Shown: piece after piece, positions 24,982 through 33,135 of the stretch
Layout: the number at the start of each line of letters is the position of its first letter
How positions within the stretch are numbered: the first letter of the stretch is position 1
Assembly: GCA_026391805.1 (NCBI GenBank)
Contig: JAPLDJ010000013.1
Location: forward strand, 1 to 37,529
Length of the DNA: 37,529 nt
From: Bacteroidota bacterium
GTDB lineage: Bacteria; Bacteroidota; Bacteroidia; Bacteroidales; FEN-979
Direction: 5' to 3'
Translations under genes and position numbers: made by a program
Notes under the pieces: generated by a model
What the model was told of the DNA's origin: nothing
What the model saw: only the letters and a program-made list of their open reading frames with translations
Databases searched by the model: none

Positions 24982-27435
24982 ATGAACAATTCCGATCCTG
25001 ATAAAATGAGCACAATTAAAAACAGAACCAGAATGATGCCGCTTCTGCTCATTGCATTAGCAGCATTAAGTTTCAGTTGCAATACACAGCAACAGAAAAA
25101 AGATACAGCAGAACAATCCGCCTTCAAAGGCGATATCAAACTCGATGTACGTGATTCAAAAGCCGACTGGGCTCCTTATATCCGCAAAAAAGCACCGAAA
25201 GGATCACCCAACATCCTGATCATCCTTTATGATGATACCGGTCTTGCTGCCTGGTCACCATACGGAGGAAGAATAACTATGCCAACCATGGATAAACTTG
25301 CTGCCGATGGTTTAACCTACACGCAGTGGCATACCGTTGCTCTTTGTTCACCCACCCGTTCCTGTATCAATACCGGCCGCAACCATAACCTCAACGGCAT
25401 GGGCGTTATTACAGAAGGCGCCAATGGTTTTCCGGGATATAGTTGCCAGTTGCCAAAGCAGACTGTTACTATGGCCCAGATACTGAATGATAACGGATGG
25501 AGCACTTTCTGGTTAGGAAAGAACCACAACGTTCCGGAAACCGATCTCTCGGCAGGCGGTAATAAAAGTCAATGGCCTCTTCAACAGGGCTACGACCGTT
25601 TTTATGGTTTTATAGGCGGTGAGACGAATCAATTCTATCCCGACCTTACTGAAGACAACCATGCGATTGAGCAACCCTACGGACCGGAGGAAGGATATCA
25701 TTTATCAAAAGACCTTGCCGACCAGGCGATCAAGATGATCGGTGACCAGAAATCAGCCAATCCTTCAAAGCCCTGGTTCATGTGGTTCTGCCCCGGAGCC
25801 AACCATGCTCCCCACCAGGCGCCAAAGGATTACATTGCCAAATACAAAGGCAAATTTGATGATGGATATGATGCCTACCGTAAATGGGTATTGCCCCGCA
25901 TGATCGCAAAGGGTGTATTACCAAAGGATACCAAGCTGACTGACTTTAACCCGATGCCGGCAGATCAGGTCAATCCCGCAGATTATGTACGGCCCTGGGA
26001 GAGTCTCAATGCGAATGAAAAGAAATTATTCTCTCGTTTATGCGAAGTATATGCCGCCTTTTCAGAATATACTGATGTGCAGATCGGCCATATTATCGAT
26101 TACCTGAAAGCAACCGGTCAATATGACAACACTGTTATCTTTTATTGCGCCGATAACGGAGCTTCCGGAGAAGGCACTCCCAATGGTTCGGTAAATGAAA
26201 ATAAATTCTTTAACGGATTCCCTGATGATCTGGCCGAGAACATGAAGCTGATTGATGAGTTAGGCGGGCCAAACACTTACGAGCATTATCCTACAGGATG
26301 GGCTGCAGCACTTTCTACTCCTTTTAAAATGTTCAAACGCTATTCAAATTATTCAGGAGGAACCTGCGACCCGCTGACCATTACCTGGCCAAAAGGAATC
26401 AAGGCACGTGGCGAAATCCGTAACCAGTATCATCATGCAGTTGACATCGTACCTACCATTCTAGAAATCTGCGGACTGGAAATGCCAAAGGTATACAGAG
26501 GCGTTGAACAGGTTCCGTTATCAGGAGTTTCCATGAAGTACACTTTCGATTCAAAACCCAATGATCCTACGCAAAAGCACGTCCAGTATTACTGCATGCT
26601 GGGCACCCGTGCAGTGTGGCAGGACGGCTGGAAAGCAGTGGCGGTGCATGCGCCCCTGACGGACAAAGGTCATTTCGACCAGGATATATGGGAATTGTAT
26701 CATGTTGATGTTGACCGTTCAGAGTCTAATGACCTGGCTAAACAATATCCTGAAAAATTAGAAGCATTAAAGAAATTGTGGCTGGAGGAAGCACAGAAAA
26801 ATTTTGCATTGCCATTAGATGACCGCACAACAATGCAAATTATTACAACTGAACGTCCGACGGAAGAAACAGAGCGGGACCTATATACATATTATCCACA
26901 TACAAGTGCCGTACCTGAAGCGGTGGCGGTAAATATCAGGGGCAAATCGTATAAAATCATCGCAAATGTCGAGATTACAGATGCCAATGCCACCGGGGTT
27001 ATTTTTGCCCATGGTTCCCGGTTTGGCGGCCATAGCCTGTTCATCAAAGACCACAAATTGTATTACGTCTATAATTTCCTCGGTATTACAGAACAGCAAT
27101 TGGTATCTGCTGCAATCAAACCCGGCAAATATACTTTTGGTGTGGAGTTTACCAAAGAAAAAGCAGGTCAATATGGAGAGTCCATTGGAACAACAAAACT
27201 ATATGTAAACGACAAAGAAGTTGGCTCAGGCCCTATGAGAATACAGGTGGGAAAATTCACGCTTGTAGGGGATGGCCTGTGTGTTGGTTTTGACAGTGGC
27301 GACCCGGTAAGCAAACAATATAAATCGCCCGGAGAGTTTAAAGGTGGTACTATTTCCTTTGTAAAGGTAAGCACAGGAAAAGAAAAATACAGTGATTTAG
27401 CTACAGAGGCGCTGAGAGCACTCGTCACGGAGTAA
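24982..27435 (+). CDS. Lipoprotein arylsulfatase (type I), paralogue of the 13.3 kb enzyme
   Basis: 817 residues; an alternative ATG at 25006 would also leave the lipoprotein leader intact (LLLIALAALSFSC, lipidated C33). D84 and D85 in ILYDDTG bind the metal. C122 in LCSPTRSCINTG is the formylglycine cysteine. AxDNGASGEG and the C-terminal IFAHGSRFGGHSLFIKD beta domain match the first sulfatase, and long stretches are nearly identical, for example the block around NHAPHQAP and KYKGKFDDGYDAYRKWV. The genes are paralogues of similar length. A difference in the signature (SCINTG against STLLTG) may reflect different substrates. An outer-membrane barrel gene follows after a strong hairpin, as often seen next to AtsA-type sulfatases. 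Confidence 0.94.
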   Translation: MNNSDPDKMSTIKNRTRMMPLLLIALAALSFSCNTQQQKKDTAEQSAFKGDIKLDVRDSKADWAPYIRKKAPKGSPNILIILYDDTGLAAWSPYGGRITMPTMDKLAADGLTYTQWHTVALCSPTRSCINTGRNHNLNGMGVITEGANGFPGYSCQLPKQTVTMAQILNDNGWSTFWLGKNHNVPETDLSAGGNKSQWPLQQGYDRFYGFIGGETNQFYPDLTEDNHAIEQPYGPEEGYHLSKDLADQAIKMIGDQKSANPSKPWFMWFCPGANHAPHQAPKDYIAKYKGKFDDGYDAYRKWVLPRMIAKGVLPKDTKLTDFNPMPADQVNPADYVRPWESLNANEKKLFSRLCEVYAAFSEYTDVQIGHIIDYLKATGQYDNTVIFYCADNGASGEGTPNGSVNENKFFNGFPDDLAENMKLIDELGGPNTYEHYPTGWAAALSTPFKMFKRYSNYSGGTCDPLTITWPKGIKARGEIRNQYHHAVDIVPTILEICGLEMPKVYRGVEQVPLSGVSMKYTFDSKPNDPTQKHVQYYCMLGTRAVWQDGWKAVAVHAPLTDKGHFDQDIWELYHVDVDRSESNDLAKQYPEKLEALKKLWLEEAQKNFALPLDDRTTMQIITTERPTEETERDLYTYYPHTSAVPEAVAVNIRGKSYKIIANVEITDANATGVIFAHGSRFGGHSLFIKDHKLYYVYNFLGITEQQLVSAAIKPGKYTFGVEFTKEKAGQYGESIGTTKLYVNDKEVGSGPMRIQVGKFTLVGDGLCVGFDSGDPVSKQYKSPGEFKGGTISFVKVSTGKEKYSDLATEALRALVTE

Positions 27436-27468
27436 AAGAAAGATTGCTTTAACCATACGCTACAAATA

Positions 27469-27515
27469 AACCAGCGGCCATCTCATTCTAGCTTTCGGAA
27501 AGGTGGCCGCTGGTT
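27469..27515 (+). terminator. Strong hairpin after the second sulfatase gene
   Basis: A perfect 12 bp stem pairs AACCAGCGGCCA (27469-27480) with TGGCCGCTGGTT (27504-27515), with a 23 nt loop. It is followed by AT-rich sequence (ATATTATG) but no pure T-run. It sits 33 bp after the stop codon and 35 bp before the next gene, so it could end most transcripts or attenuate read-through into the barrel gene. Confidence 0.65.
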
Positions 27516-27549
27516 ATATTATGTAGAAATATTTCCTTAGAACAATTAT

Positions 27550-28356
27550 ATGAAAAACAAACTATTCCTGAATGCCATACTTATTTTGACTTTTGGAATC
27601 TCTTCATCTGTCGTTTTCGCCCAGCAATCGCAGGAAGAATTAGCCAAGGCTTCTCAGAACCCGCTAGCCAACATGATGAGTTTTCCATTCCAGAATAATA
27701 CAAATTTCAATGTTGGACCCTATAACCGGATTCAGGATATCCTGAATATTCAGCCAGTGCTTCCATTTTTCAACGGACATCTTATTACTCGTACAATAAT
27801 TCCGCTGGTATGGCAACCGATGAATGATTCTTCCGGAACGACAATGGGATTATCTGATATTCAATTTACAGCATTCTACAGTCCTAAGACAAAAGGAATT
27901 ACGATAGGATTCGGACCCGTTATCTCTTTCCCTAGTGGTGCAGCTTCACTTGGAACTCAGAAGTGGTGCGCAGGGCCTTCAATTGTAATCCTTGGGATGC
28001 CCGGACACTGGGTACTGGGACTGTTGGCAAACAACATCTGGTCATTTGCAGGAAATAGTGACCGACCCGATATAAACCAGTTTTTAGCTCAGTATTTTAT
28101 TAATTACAATCTTCCTAAAGGCTGGTATCTCACATCAGCACCCATCATTACCGCTAACTGGAATGCAACAAGTGGCAATCAGTGGACAATCCCTTTTGGA
28201 GCTGGTGCTGGAAAAATTGTAAAACTCGGCAAAGTACCGTTTAATTTACAGGCTGCTGCATTTTATAATGCCGTGAGACCTGCAAATGGCCCTGACTGGA
28301 CACTGAGGGTTCAGGTTGTAATGATGCTTCCATCCTCGATGTTAAAAAAGAATTAA
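27550..28356 (+). CDS. Outer-membrane transporter-like beta-barrel (so-called neuromedin U family)
   Basis: 268 residues with a signal peptide (cleavage after VVFAQ, about 25). The mature part begins LAKASQNPLANMMSFPFQNN, then FNVGPYNRIQDILNIQPVLP and LITRTIIPLVWQP. This pattern is typical of a Gram-negative family annotated as transporter or neuromedin U, predicted 12-stranded barrels. The rest alternates hydrophobic and polar residues every second position. The gene follows the second sulfatase gene by 114 bp in the same direction, an association known for AtsA-type sulfatases, so a role in uptake of a sulfated substrate is plausible but not shown. Confidence 0.75.
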   Translation: MKNKLFLNAILILTFGISSSVVFAQQSQEELAKASQNPLANMMSFPFQNNTNFNVGPYNRIQDILNIQPVLPFFNGHLITRTIIPLVWQPMNDSSGTTMGLSDIQFTAFYSPKTKGITIGFGPVISFPSGAASLGTQKWCAGPSIVILGMPGHWVLGLLANNIWSFAGNSDRPDINQFLAQYFINYNLPKGWYLTSAPIITANWNATSGNQWTIPFGAGAGKIVKLGKVPFNLQAAAFYNAVRPANGPDWTLRVQVVMMLPSSMLKKN

Positions 28357-28387
28357 ATTTTATTTCCTTCTATCACGGGTATGAACC

Positions 28388-28428
28388 CCAGGGCAAGCCC
28401 TGGACTCAAATTCCGGGGCAAGCCCCGG
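28388..28428. repeat. Two REP-like palindromes with GGGCAAGCCC core
   Basis: CCAGGGC-AA-GCCCTGG at 28388-28403 and CCGGGGC-AA-GCCCCGG at 28413-28428 are 7 bp stems with an AA loop. Partial copies of the same core occur near 1522 and 3060. They lie between convergent genes and could also act as a two-way transcription stop. Confidence 0.65.
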
Positions 28429-28485
28429 GGAATATAACCCTGATATAATCTGGTTGGTTAAACCGGCCTTCTTTGGTTCCTGAAC

Positions 28486-31400
28486 TTACTTCCTTACCCT
28501 TACCGGGTATGCCGGGCGGGAAGGCTTGCTTACAGGATTGTTCTTCAATTCTTCAAGAACAACCTGTATCGCTTTATCCAGCTGCGGATCTTTTCCTGCT
28601 GCAACTTCTGCAGGCATTTGTTCCACTTCGATGTCCGGGGCAATTCCTTCGTTCTCTATTCTCCAGCCCTCCTCGCTCCAGAAAGCTACGTTGGGGGCCG
28701 TGATAAAGCCTCCATCCATGAGTCCGGGGAAATTCAGGATACCCACGAGTCCTCCCCACGTTCTCTTGCCAATGAGCTTGCCCAGGTTCAGCTTCCGGAA
28801 TGTCCACGGCAGGTAATCTCCGCCGCTCCCGGCATATTCGTTGATCAGCATCACCTTTGGTCCCTGGATCGCGGCATTGGGGGTTTTGATGTCCTGCCCG
28901 TAACGGGTGGCCCAGTAGTTCAGGTGTGGACGCCGCAATATATCGGTGATATAGTCTGCAAGCGAACCGCCCCCGTTAAAACGTTCATCGATGATGATCG
29001 CCTCACGGTCGGATTGCGGGAAAAAATAACGCTTGAAATAATCATGGCCGGCCGTGGCAGTATTCGGAACATAAACATAGGCCACCTTACCGTTCGTTGC
29101 CTCGGTCACCTTTCTCAGGTTGTTCTCAACCCAGTAGCGGTTCCTGAGATCGTATTCGCTTTCGATGGGCACCACCTGCACAACCCTGGAACCGGTGGTA
29201 TCGGCATGCGGTCCGACCCGGATTTCGGTGAGTTTCCCTGCACAATTTTCGAACAGGCTGTAAACGCTTACCGGTGCTTTCAGTTCCTTGCCGTTCACGG
29301 CCAGCAGGTATTCTCCTTCCTTCACATTGACGCCCGGCTCTGTCAGCGGTGACCTGAGTTCAGGTGTCCAGTTCAATCCTCCGTAGATCTTGCTGAAACG
29401 GAAACGGTCGTTGTCGATCGTATAATCAGCGCCCAGGAGTCCTACCGGGACCGACTTTGCAGTACGGTACTGCTCCCCTCCGAAGGTGTAGGAATGCCCG
29501 ATGGACAGCTCACTGCACATCCAGCGCGTCAGCCGTGTGAAATCGTCGCGGCAGGAAAGTGAGGGCAGGAACTGTTCGTATTTCTTTTTGATGTTGTTCC
29601 AGTCTGCCCCCTGCATGCCGGGATCGTAGAAGTAATCACGGTTGATGCGCCAGATGTCGTTGAACATCTGCCGCCATTCGGCCGGGGGATCGATCCTGAG
29701 CTGGACAGCATCGAGGTTAAGAGCTCCTTTTCCTGCTTCGATCTTGTCGCCGGTCTTGGTCAGAAACCAGTTGTCATTAAGTGCGTAAAGGATTTTGCTT
29801 TTGTCTGCTGAAAGGGCATAACCGTTAAGAGCATCCAGGATCACATTGTCCTTGCGCGTCTCAAAATTGAAGCTGTGCAGCTTCCCGTTCATGTTCCCGT
29901 CCGACTGGGGGATTGCAGGATTCTCCTGGTAATAGATCTGCTTGTCGGGACCAGCCTGAAGTCCGGAATAAACACCCTGGCCCACGGGAAGTGCAAGGAT
30001 GCGGTCGGAGATGCCTTCCACATCGATGATTGTTTTCGCCTTGTCCGTAGTGTCTCCCTTTGACTTGTCTTTACCGTTGGCCTTATCTTTATCTTCCTTT
30101 TTATCTTTCCCTGAACCGGCATCTTTTTTCGGATCTTCTTTTCCTTTTTCCTCATCGCTCTCTTTCAGCAGCGGGTTCGGGGCGGTCTTATCGAGTACGG
30201 CCAGGTAGATGTTATTCTTCATGTGCATGTCCTCGGAGGAGAGGTCGAACCACTGTCGTACCGGGCCTGCATCAGTCGATCCGAAAAAATAGAGGTATTT
30301 CCCTGCCTTGTCGAATACCGGTCCGGAACAATCGCTCAGCCCGTCGGTAACGGGAAATGATTTGTCTTTCTCCAGCGAGTAGATCCAGACCTGTTCGATG
30401 TTGGTCGGGGTGACCATGGCATAGGTGATCCATTTCGAATCCGGCGACCAGTTGGGGAAAAGCGCCCCGAAGATGTCATAAACCGGTTCGGTGGCGATCT
30501 TCGTGATTTTTGAAGAAGACAGGTCGATGAAATAGAGGTTGAATGCATTGTCCGTATAGCCGATCATTTTGCTGTCGGGCGACCATGAGAGGTTGTAATA
30601 GAACCCCGCACCGTTGAGGGCATAGTTTTTCGTATCGCCTTTCCCCTCCTGGTCGGAGATCACCAGCTGGTATTCCCCGCTTTCATCGGAGAGCCATGCG
30701 ATCTTTTTGCCATCGGGCGACCAGGCAGGCATGCGTTCACAAACGCCGGGCGAGTTCGTCAGGTTACGGGCATCGCCTTTCTCCGCAGGCACCGTAATAA
30801 TTTCTCCCCTGGCTTCGAACACCGCCCGGGCCCCGCTTGGACTCAGGTCTGCGTTGCGGATGGTTTTGGAAGCAGGTACGTACCGCGGCCGGATGCCCGG
30901 AAGATCGGCGGGCACACGGATATGAAGCTGTGTTGCGTTTCCCGTTCCGGGATCGAAAAGATGAAGATAGCCCGATTGCTCGAAGATGATCCTGCCGCCT
31001 CCATAGCCTGCGGTATTGATGGGGAAATCCGTGAAGCGGGTCAGCTGTTTGATATCTTTTGTTTTCGTGTTATAAGAGAAAAGATTGAATTCCCCGTTGC
31101 GGTCGGAGAGGAAATAAACGAAATCGCCGATCCACATGGGGCGCCAGTCGTTGCACCCGCCGGAAGGTTGCGGGATCTTTTCGACGGCAAGTGTTTTCAG
31201 GTCACAGACCCAGATGAAGGAGATCCTTCCTCCGCGGTAATTTTTCCACTGCTGGAACGCAGGGTAATAAGGACTATAGGCGATCCTGCGGGCATCGGGT
31301 GAGAAGCTTCCGTACACCGCGCCGGGCAGTTTCATTTTTTCCGGGAAGCCGCCGGTTACCGGTATCAGGTAAAAATTCGGAAGGGCGTAAGTGTAAGATT

Positions 31401-31791
31401 CCCGGTCGGAGGAGAAGAGGATCGATTTCCCGTCGGGGGTGAAGCCGCGGACATAATCGCCTGATGGATGCCATGTCATCCGCGTAGGCACGCCGCCTTC
31501 TGCAGGCATGGTGAATACATCCAGGTTCCCGTCGTACTGGCCGGTGAATGCAAGCGTCTTTCCGTCGGGGGAGAAGGTCGGGGCAAATTCAGCACCTTCG
31601 TTAGAGGTGAGGCGGGTGACATTGCTGCCATCCAGCCCGGCCTTCCAGAGGTCGTTGGCATAAACAAAAGCGATGCAGCCTGAACTGACCGTCGGATCGG
31701 TCATCATACGGGATTCGGCCGGCAGCTGGGCCCTGACTGTTGCAAAAAAGAAAATGAAGAGAACTGCAAAGAAGTACTTTGAATTTTTCAT
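28486..31791 (-). CDS. Tricorn-like protease (S41 family), exported
   Basis: 1101 residues with a signal peptide (cleavage near 21, ATVRA). Two WD40-like/TolB propellers span about 25-300 and 305-540 (PTFSPDGKTLAF, LSPSGARAVFEARGE, PAWSPDGKKIAWLSDE). A low-complexity Lys/Asp/Gly linker lies at about 545-588. A C1 helical bundle holds H766 in ELSIGHSYTFGG, and a PDZ domain spans about 790-865. The S41 core has nucleophile S989 in NEYAGSGGDYLPW and the acidic residue near 1046-1048 in WRIENEGIAPD. This is the full tricorn domain order. Archaeal tricorn is a cytosolic peptide-degrading hexamer; the signal peptide here implies a periplasmic or secreted peptidase. It is monocistronic and convergent with the barrel gene. 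Confidence 0.94.
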   Translation of the reverse strand: MKNSKYFFAVLFIFFFATVRAQLPAESRMMTDPTVSSGCIAFVYANDLWKAGLDGSNVTRLTSNEGAEFAPTFSPDGKTLAFTGQYDGNLDVFTMPAEGGVPTRMTWHPSGDYVRGFTPDGKSILFSSDRESYTYALPNFYLIPVTGGFPEKMKLPGAVYGSFSPDARRIAYSPYYPAFQQWKNYRGGRISFIWVCDLKTLAVEKIPQPSGGCNDWRPMWIGDFVYFLSDRNGEFNLFSYNTKTKDIKQLTRFTDFPINTAGYGGGRIIFEQSGYLHLFDPGTGNATQLHIRVPADLPGIRPRYVPASKTIRNADLSPSGARAVFEARGEIITVPAEKGDARNLTNSPGVCERMPAWSPDGKKIAWLSDESGEYQLVISDQEGKGDTKNYALNGAGFYYNLSWSPDSKMIGYTDNAFNLYFIDLSSSKITKIATEPVYDIFGALFPNWSPDSKWITYAMVTPTNIEQVWIYSLEKDKSFPVTDGLSDCSGPVFDKAGKYLYFFGSTDAGPVRQWFDLSSEDMHMKNNIYLAVLDKTAPNPLLKESDEEKGKEDPKKDAGSGKDKKEDKDKANGKDKSKGDTTDKAKTIIDVEGISDRILALPVGQGVYSGLQAGPDKQIYYQENPAIPQSDGNMNGKLHSFNFETRKDNVILDALNGYALSADKSKILYALNDNWFLTKTGDKIEAGKGALNLDAVQLRIDPPAEWRQMFNDIWRINRDYFYDPGMQGADWNNIKKKYEQFLPSLSCRDDFTRLTRWMCSELSIGHSYTFGGEQYRTAKSVPVGLLGADYTIDNDRFRFSKIYGGLNWTPELRSPLTEPGVNVKEGEYLLAVNGKELKAPVSVYSLFENCAGKLTEIRVGPHADTTGSRVVQVVPIESEYDLRNRYWVENNLRKVTEATNGKVAYVYVPNTATAGHDYFKRYFFPQSDREAIIIDERFNGGGSLADYITDILRRPHLNYWATRYGQDIKTPNAAIQGPKVMLINEYAGSGGDYLPWTFRKLNLGKLIGKRTWGGLVGILNFPGLMDGGFITAPNVAFWSEEGWRIENEGIAPDIEVEQMPAEVAAGKDPQLDKAIQVVLEELKNNPVSKPSRPAYPVRVRK

Positions 31792-32019
31792 AGACCTGGA
31801 TTTTGATATATATCAACGCAGATATTCTGCTTCCATTGTCATTGCCAAAACAAATAGCGAAAAGCGAAAAGCATTATCCCCCTGCCGGCGTGCAGAAACT
31901 ACGCATACGTTAGAAACGCACGCGAGCTGGGACCATCTGACCTGACATGAGGTTGGATGCAGCATTCCGGCCGTTTATTTTTTCATTCTTCTTTGTGAAA
32001 TCTTTCATATAAAAAAATT

Positions 32020-32048
32020 AGTATTATCTTCGCATTTCATAATATACT
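32020..32048. promoter_or_regulatory. Imperfect inverted repeat, candidate Rrf2 operator
   Basis: AGTATTAT (32020-32027) and ATAATATACT (32039-32048) are inverted with two extra bases in the right arm, separated by 11 bp. A TATCTTCG sequence, close to a -7 box, lies at 32025-32032. The site is 18 bp before the Rrf2 start codon. Rrf2 proteins such as NsrR and IscR usually bind AT-rich dyads over their own promoters, so autoregulation is likely, but the match is weak. Confidence 0.35.
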
Positions 32049-32066
32049 ATAAAAAGGTAGCATTTT

Positions 32067-32507
32067 ATGATCCTTAGTAAGACCACGGAGTATGCATTGA
32101 ATGTTCTTGCCTTTATGGCAACGCGGAACAAAGAGATGTATCCGGCCGACTACCTCTGCAAGGAGCTGAAAATTCCACGCCAGTACCTGAAGCGCCTGTT
32201 GACTGATTTGTCAAAAAAGGGCTTTATTACCAGCATACGCGGAAGAAATGGTGGTTTCATTTTTTCCCGTGATTTGTCAACCATCAATTTCTTACATGTG
32301 ATCGAAGCCATGGAAGGACCGGAAGCAATGAATACCTGCCTGCTCGGTTTTACTGCATGCATCGTTGATCATCCGTGTGTGATGCATGACCTTTGGACAA
32401 AAGCCCGGTCAAAAATGACAGAAACCCTGACAAACACGTCCTTTGCGGATTTGAAGAATAAATATGACAAGGATAAAAAATCAATTGCTCAAATAATAAT
32501 TCATTAA
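32067..32507 (+). CDS. Rrf2-family regulator, NsrR-like Fe-S sensor
   Basis: 146 residues. The N-terminal winged helix (MILSKTTEYALNVLAFMATR, YLKRLLTDLSKKGFITSIRG) is typical of Rrf2. A ligand loop has C91, C98 and C104 in NTCLLGFTACIVDHPC, spaced C-x6-C-x5-C, close to the C-x5-C-x5-C of NsrR and IscR that hold an iron-sulfur cluster. NsrR senses nitric oxide through that cluster; other family members sense cluster status or redox. The stop is 31 bp before the subunit II gene, and all three genes read the same way, so it is the first gene of the operon and probably controls it. Confidence 0.88.
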   Translation: MILSKTTEYALNVLAFMATRNKEMYPADYLCKELKIPRQYLKRLLTDLSKKGFITSIRGRNGGFIFSRDLSTINFLHVIEAMEGPEAMNTCLLGFTACIVDHPCVMHDLWTKARSKMTETLTNTSFADLKNKYDKDKKSIAQIIIH

Positions 32508-32538
32508 CCCATTCATTCATCATTAAAATTCCGATTTT

Positions 32539-33105
32539 ATGGTAGATTCAACTGTTGTGTTAAACGGCCAGACGCTGGCCTACACATGTTACTGCCTTGC
32601 CATCCTGCTGGTCATGGGTTGGTTTGGCTACAAAATCACCCGGCCGGGAAAGAATAACAAGATTGCGAATACCCTCTTTTATTCCTTCACCGGAATGCTG
32701 GTCGTTCTGGGTGTATCCCTTCACATTGTTACCTTCAACACCATTCCATGGGCACCCATGGATCTGAACCGTGCTGAAATCAAGGCCGACAAAGTTTTTA
32801 ACATCACCATAGAGAAACACAAATTCACCCTTCCTGAACAAACGTTGAACATCAGTTGCAACGAGAAGGTGCTGTTCTCTGTCCTTTCGCACGATTTGAC
32901 TTATGGTTTCGGGTTATTCCGTCCGGACAATTCCATGGTTTTCCAGATGCAGGTGGTACCCGGTCATCCAAACGACATCCTCTGGCAATTCGAAAAACCA
33001 GGCACCTATACGATCAGGTCAACGGAATATTCGGGGCCAACAGGGTGGAACATTATCCTGAAAGATGCTGTCATAGTGACCTGCAACCCAACTGCCAATA
33101 ATTAA
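32539..33105 (+). CDS. Heme-copper oxidoreductase subunit II lacking the CuA site
   Basis: 188 residues with two membrane helices (about 12-32 and 45-65) and a cupredoxin domain outside the membrane (about 85-182; FNITIEKHKFTLPEQTLNI, SVLSHDLTYGFGLFRPD, GTYTIRSTEYSGPTGWN). In CuA-type subunits the last block is C-x-E-x-C-x3-H. Here it is S161-TEY-S165-GPT-G169, and the first CuA histidine (in the VIHGF position) is a tyrosine (LTYGF). All copper ligands are gone, as in quinol-type subunits and some nitric-oxide-reductase-like systems. Electrons would have to come from quinol or directly from another donor. The gene is 30 bp before the catalytic subunit gene. Confidence 0.85.
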   Translation: MVDSTVVLNGQTLAYTCYCLAILLVMGWFGYKITRPGKNNKIANTLFYSFTGMLVVLGVSLHIVTFNTIPWAPMDLNRAEIKADKVFNITIEKHKFTLPEQTLNISCNEKVLFSVLSHDLTYGFGLFRPDNSMVFQMQVVPGHPNDILWQFEKPGTYTIRSTEYSGPTGWNIILKDAVIVTCNPTANN

Positions 33106-33135
33106 TCAACAGGTATAACCATAAAATTTTTTACT

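Noticed and set aside
28618-29352. 244-codon plus-strand frame
   Set aside because: Antisense shadow of the tricorn-like protease gene in high-GC DNA.
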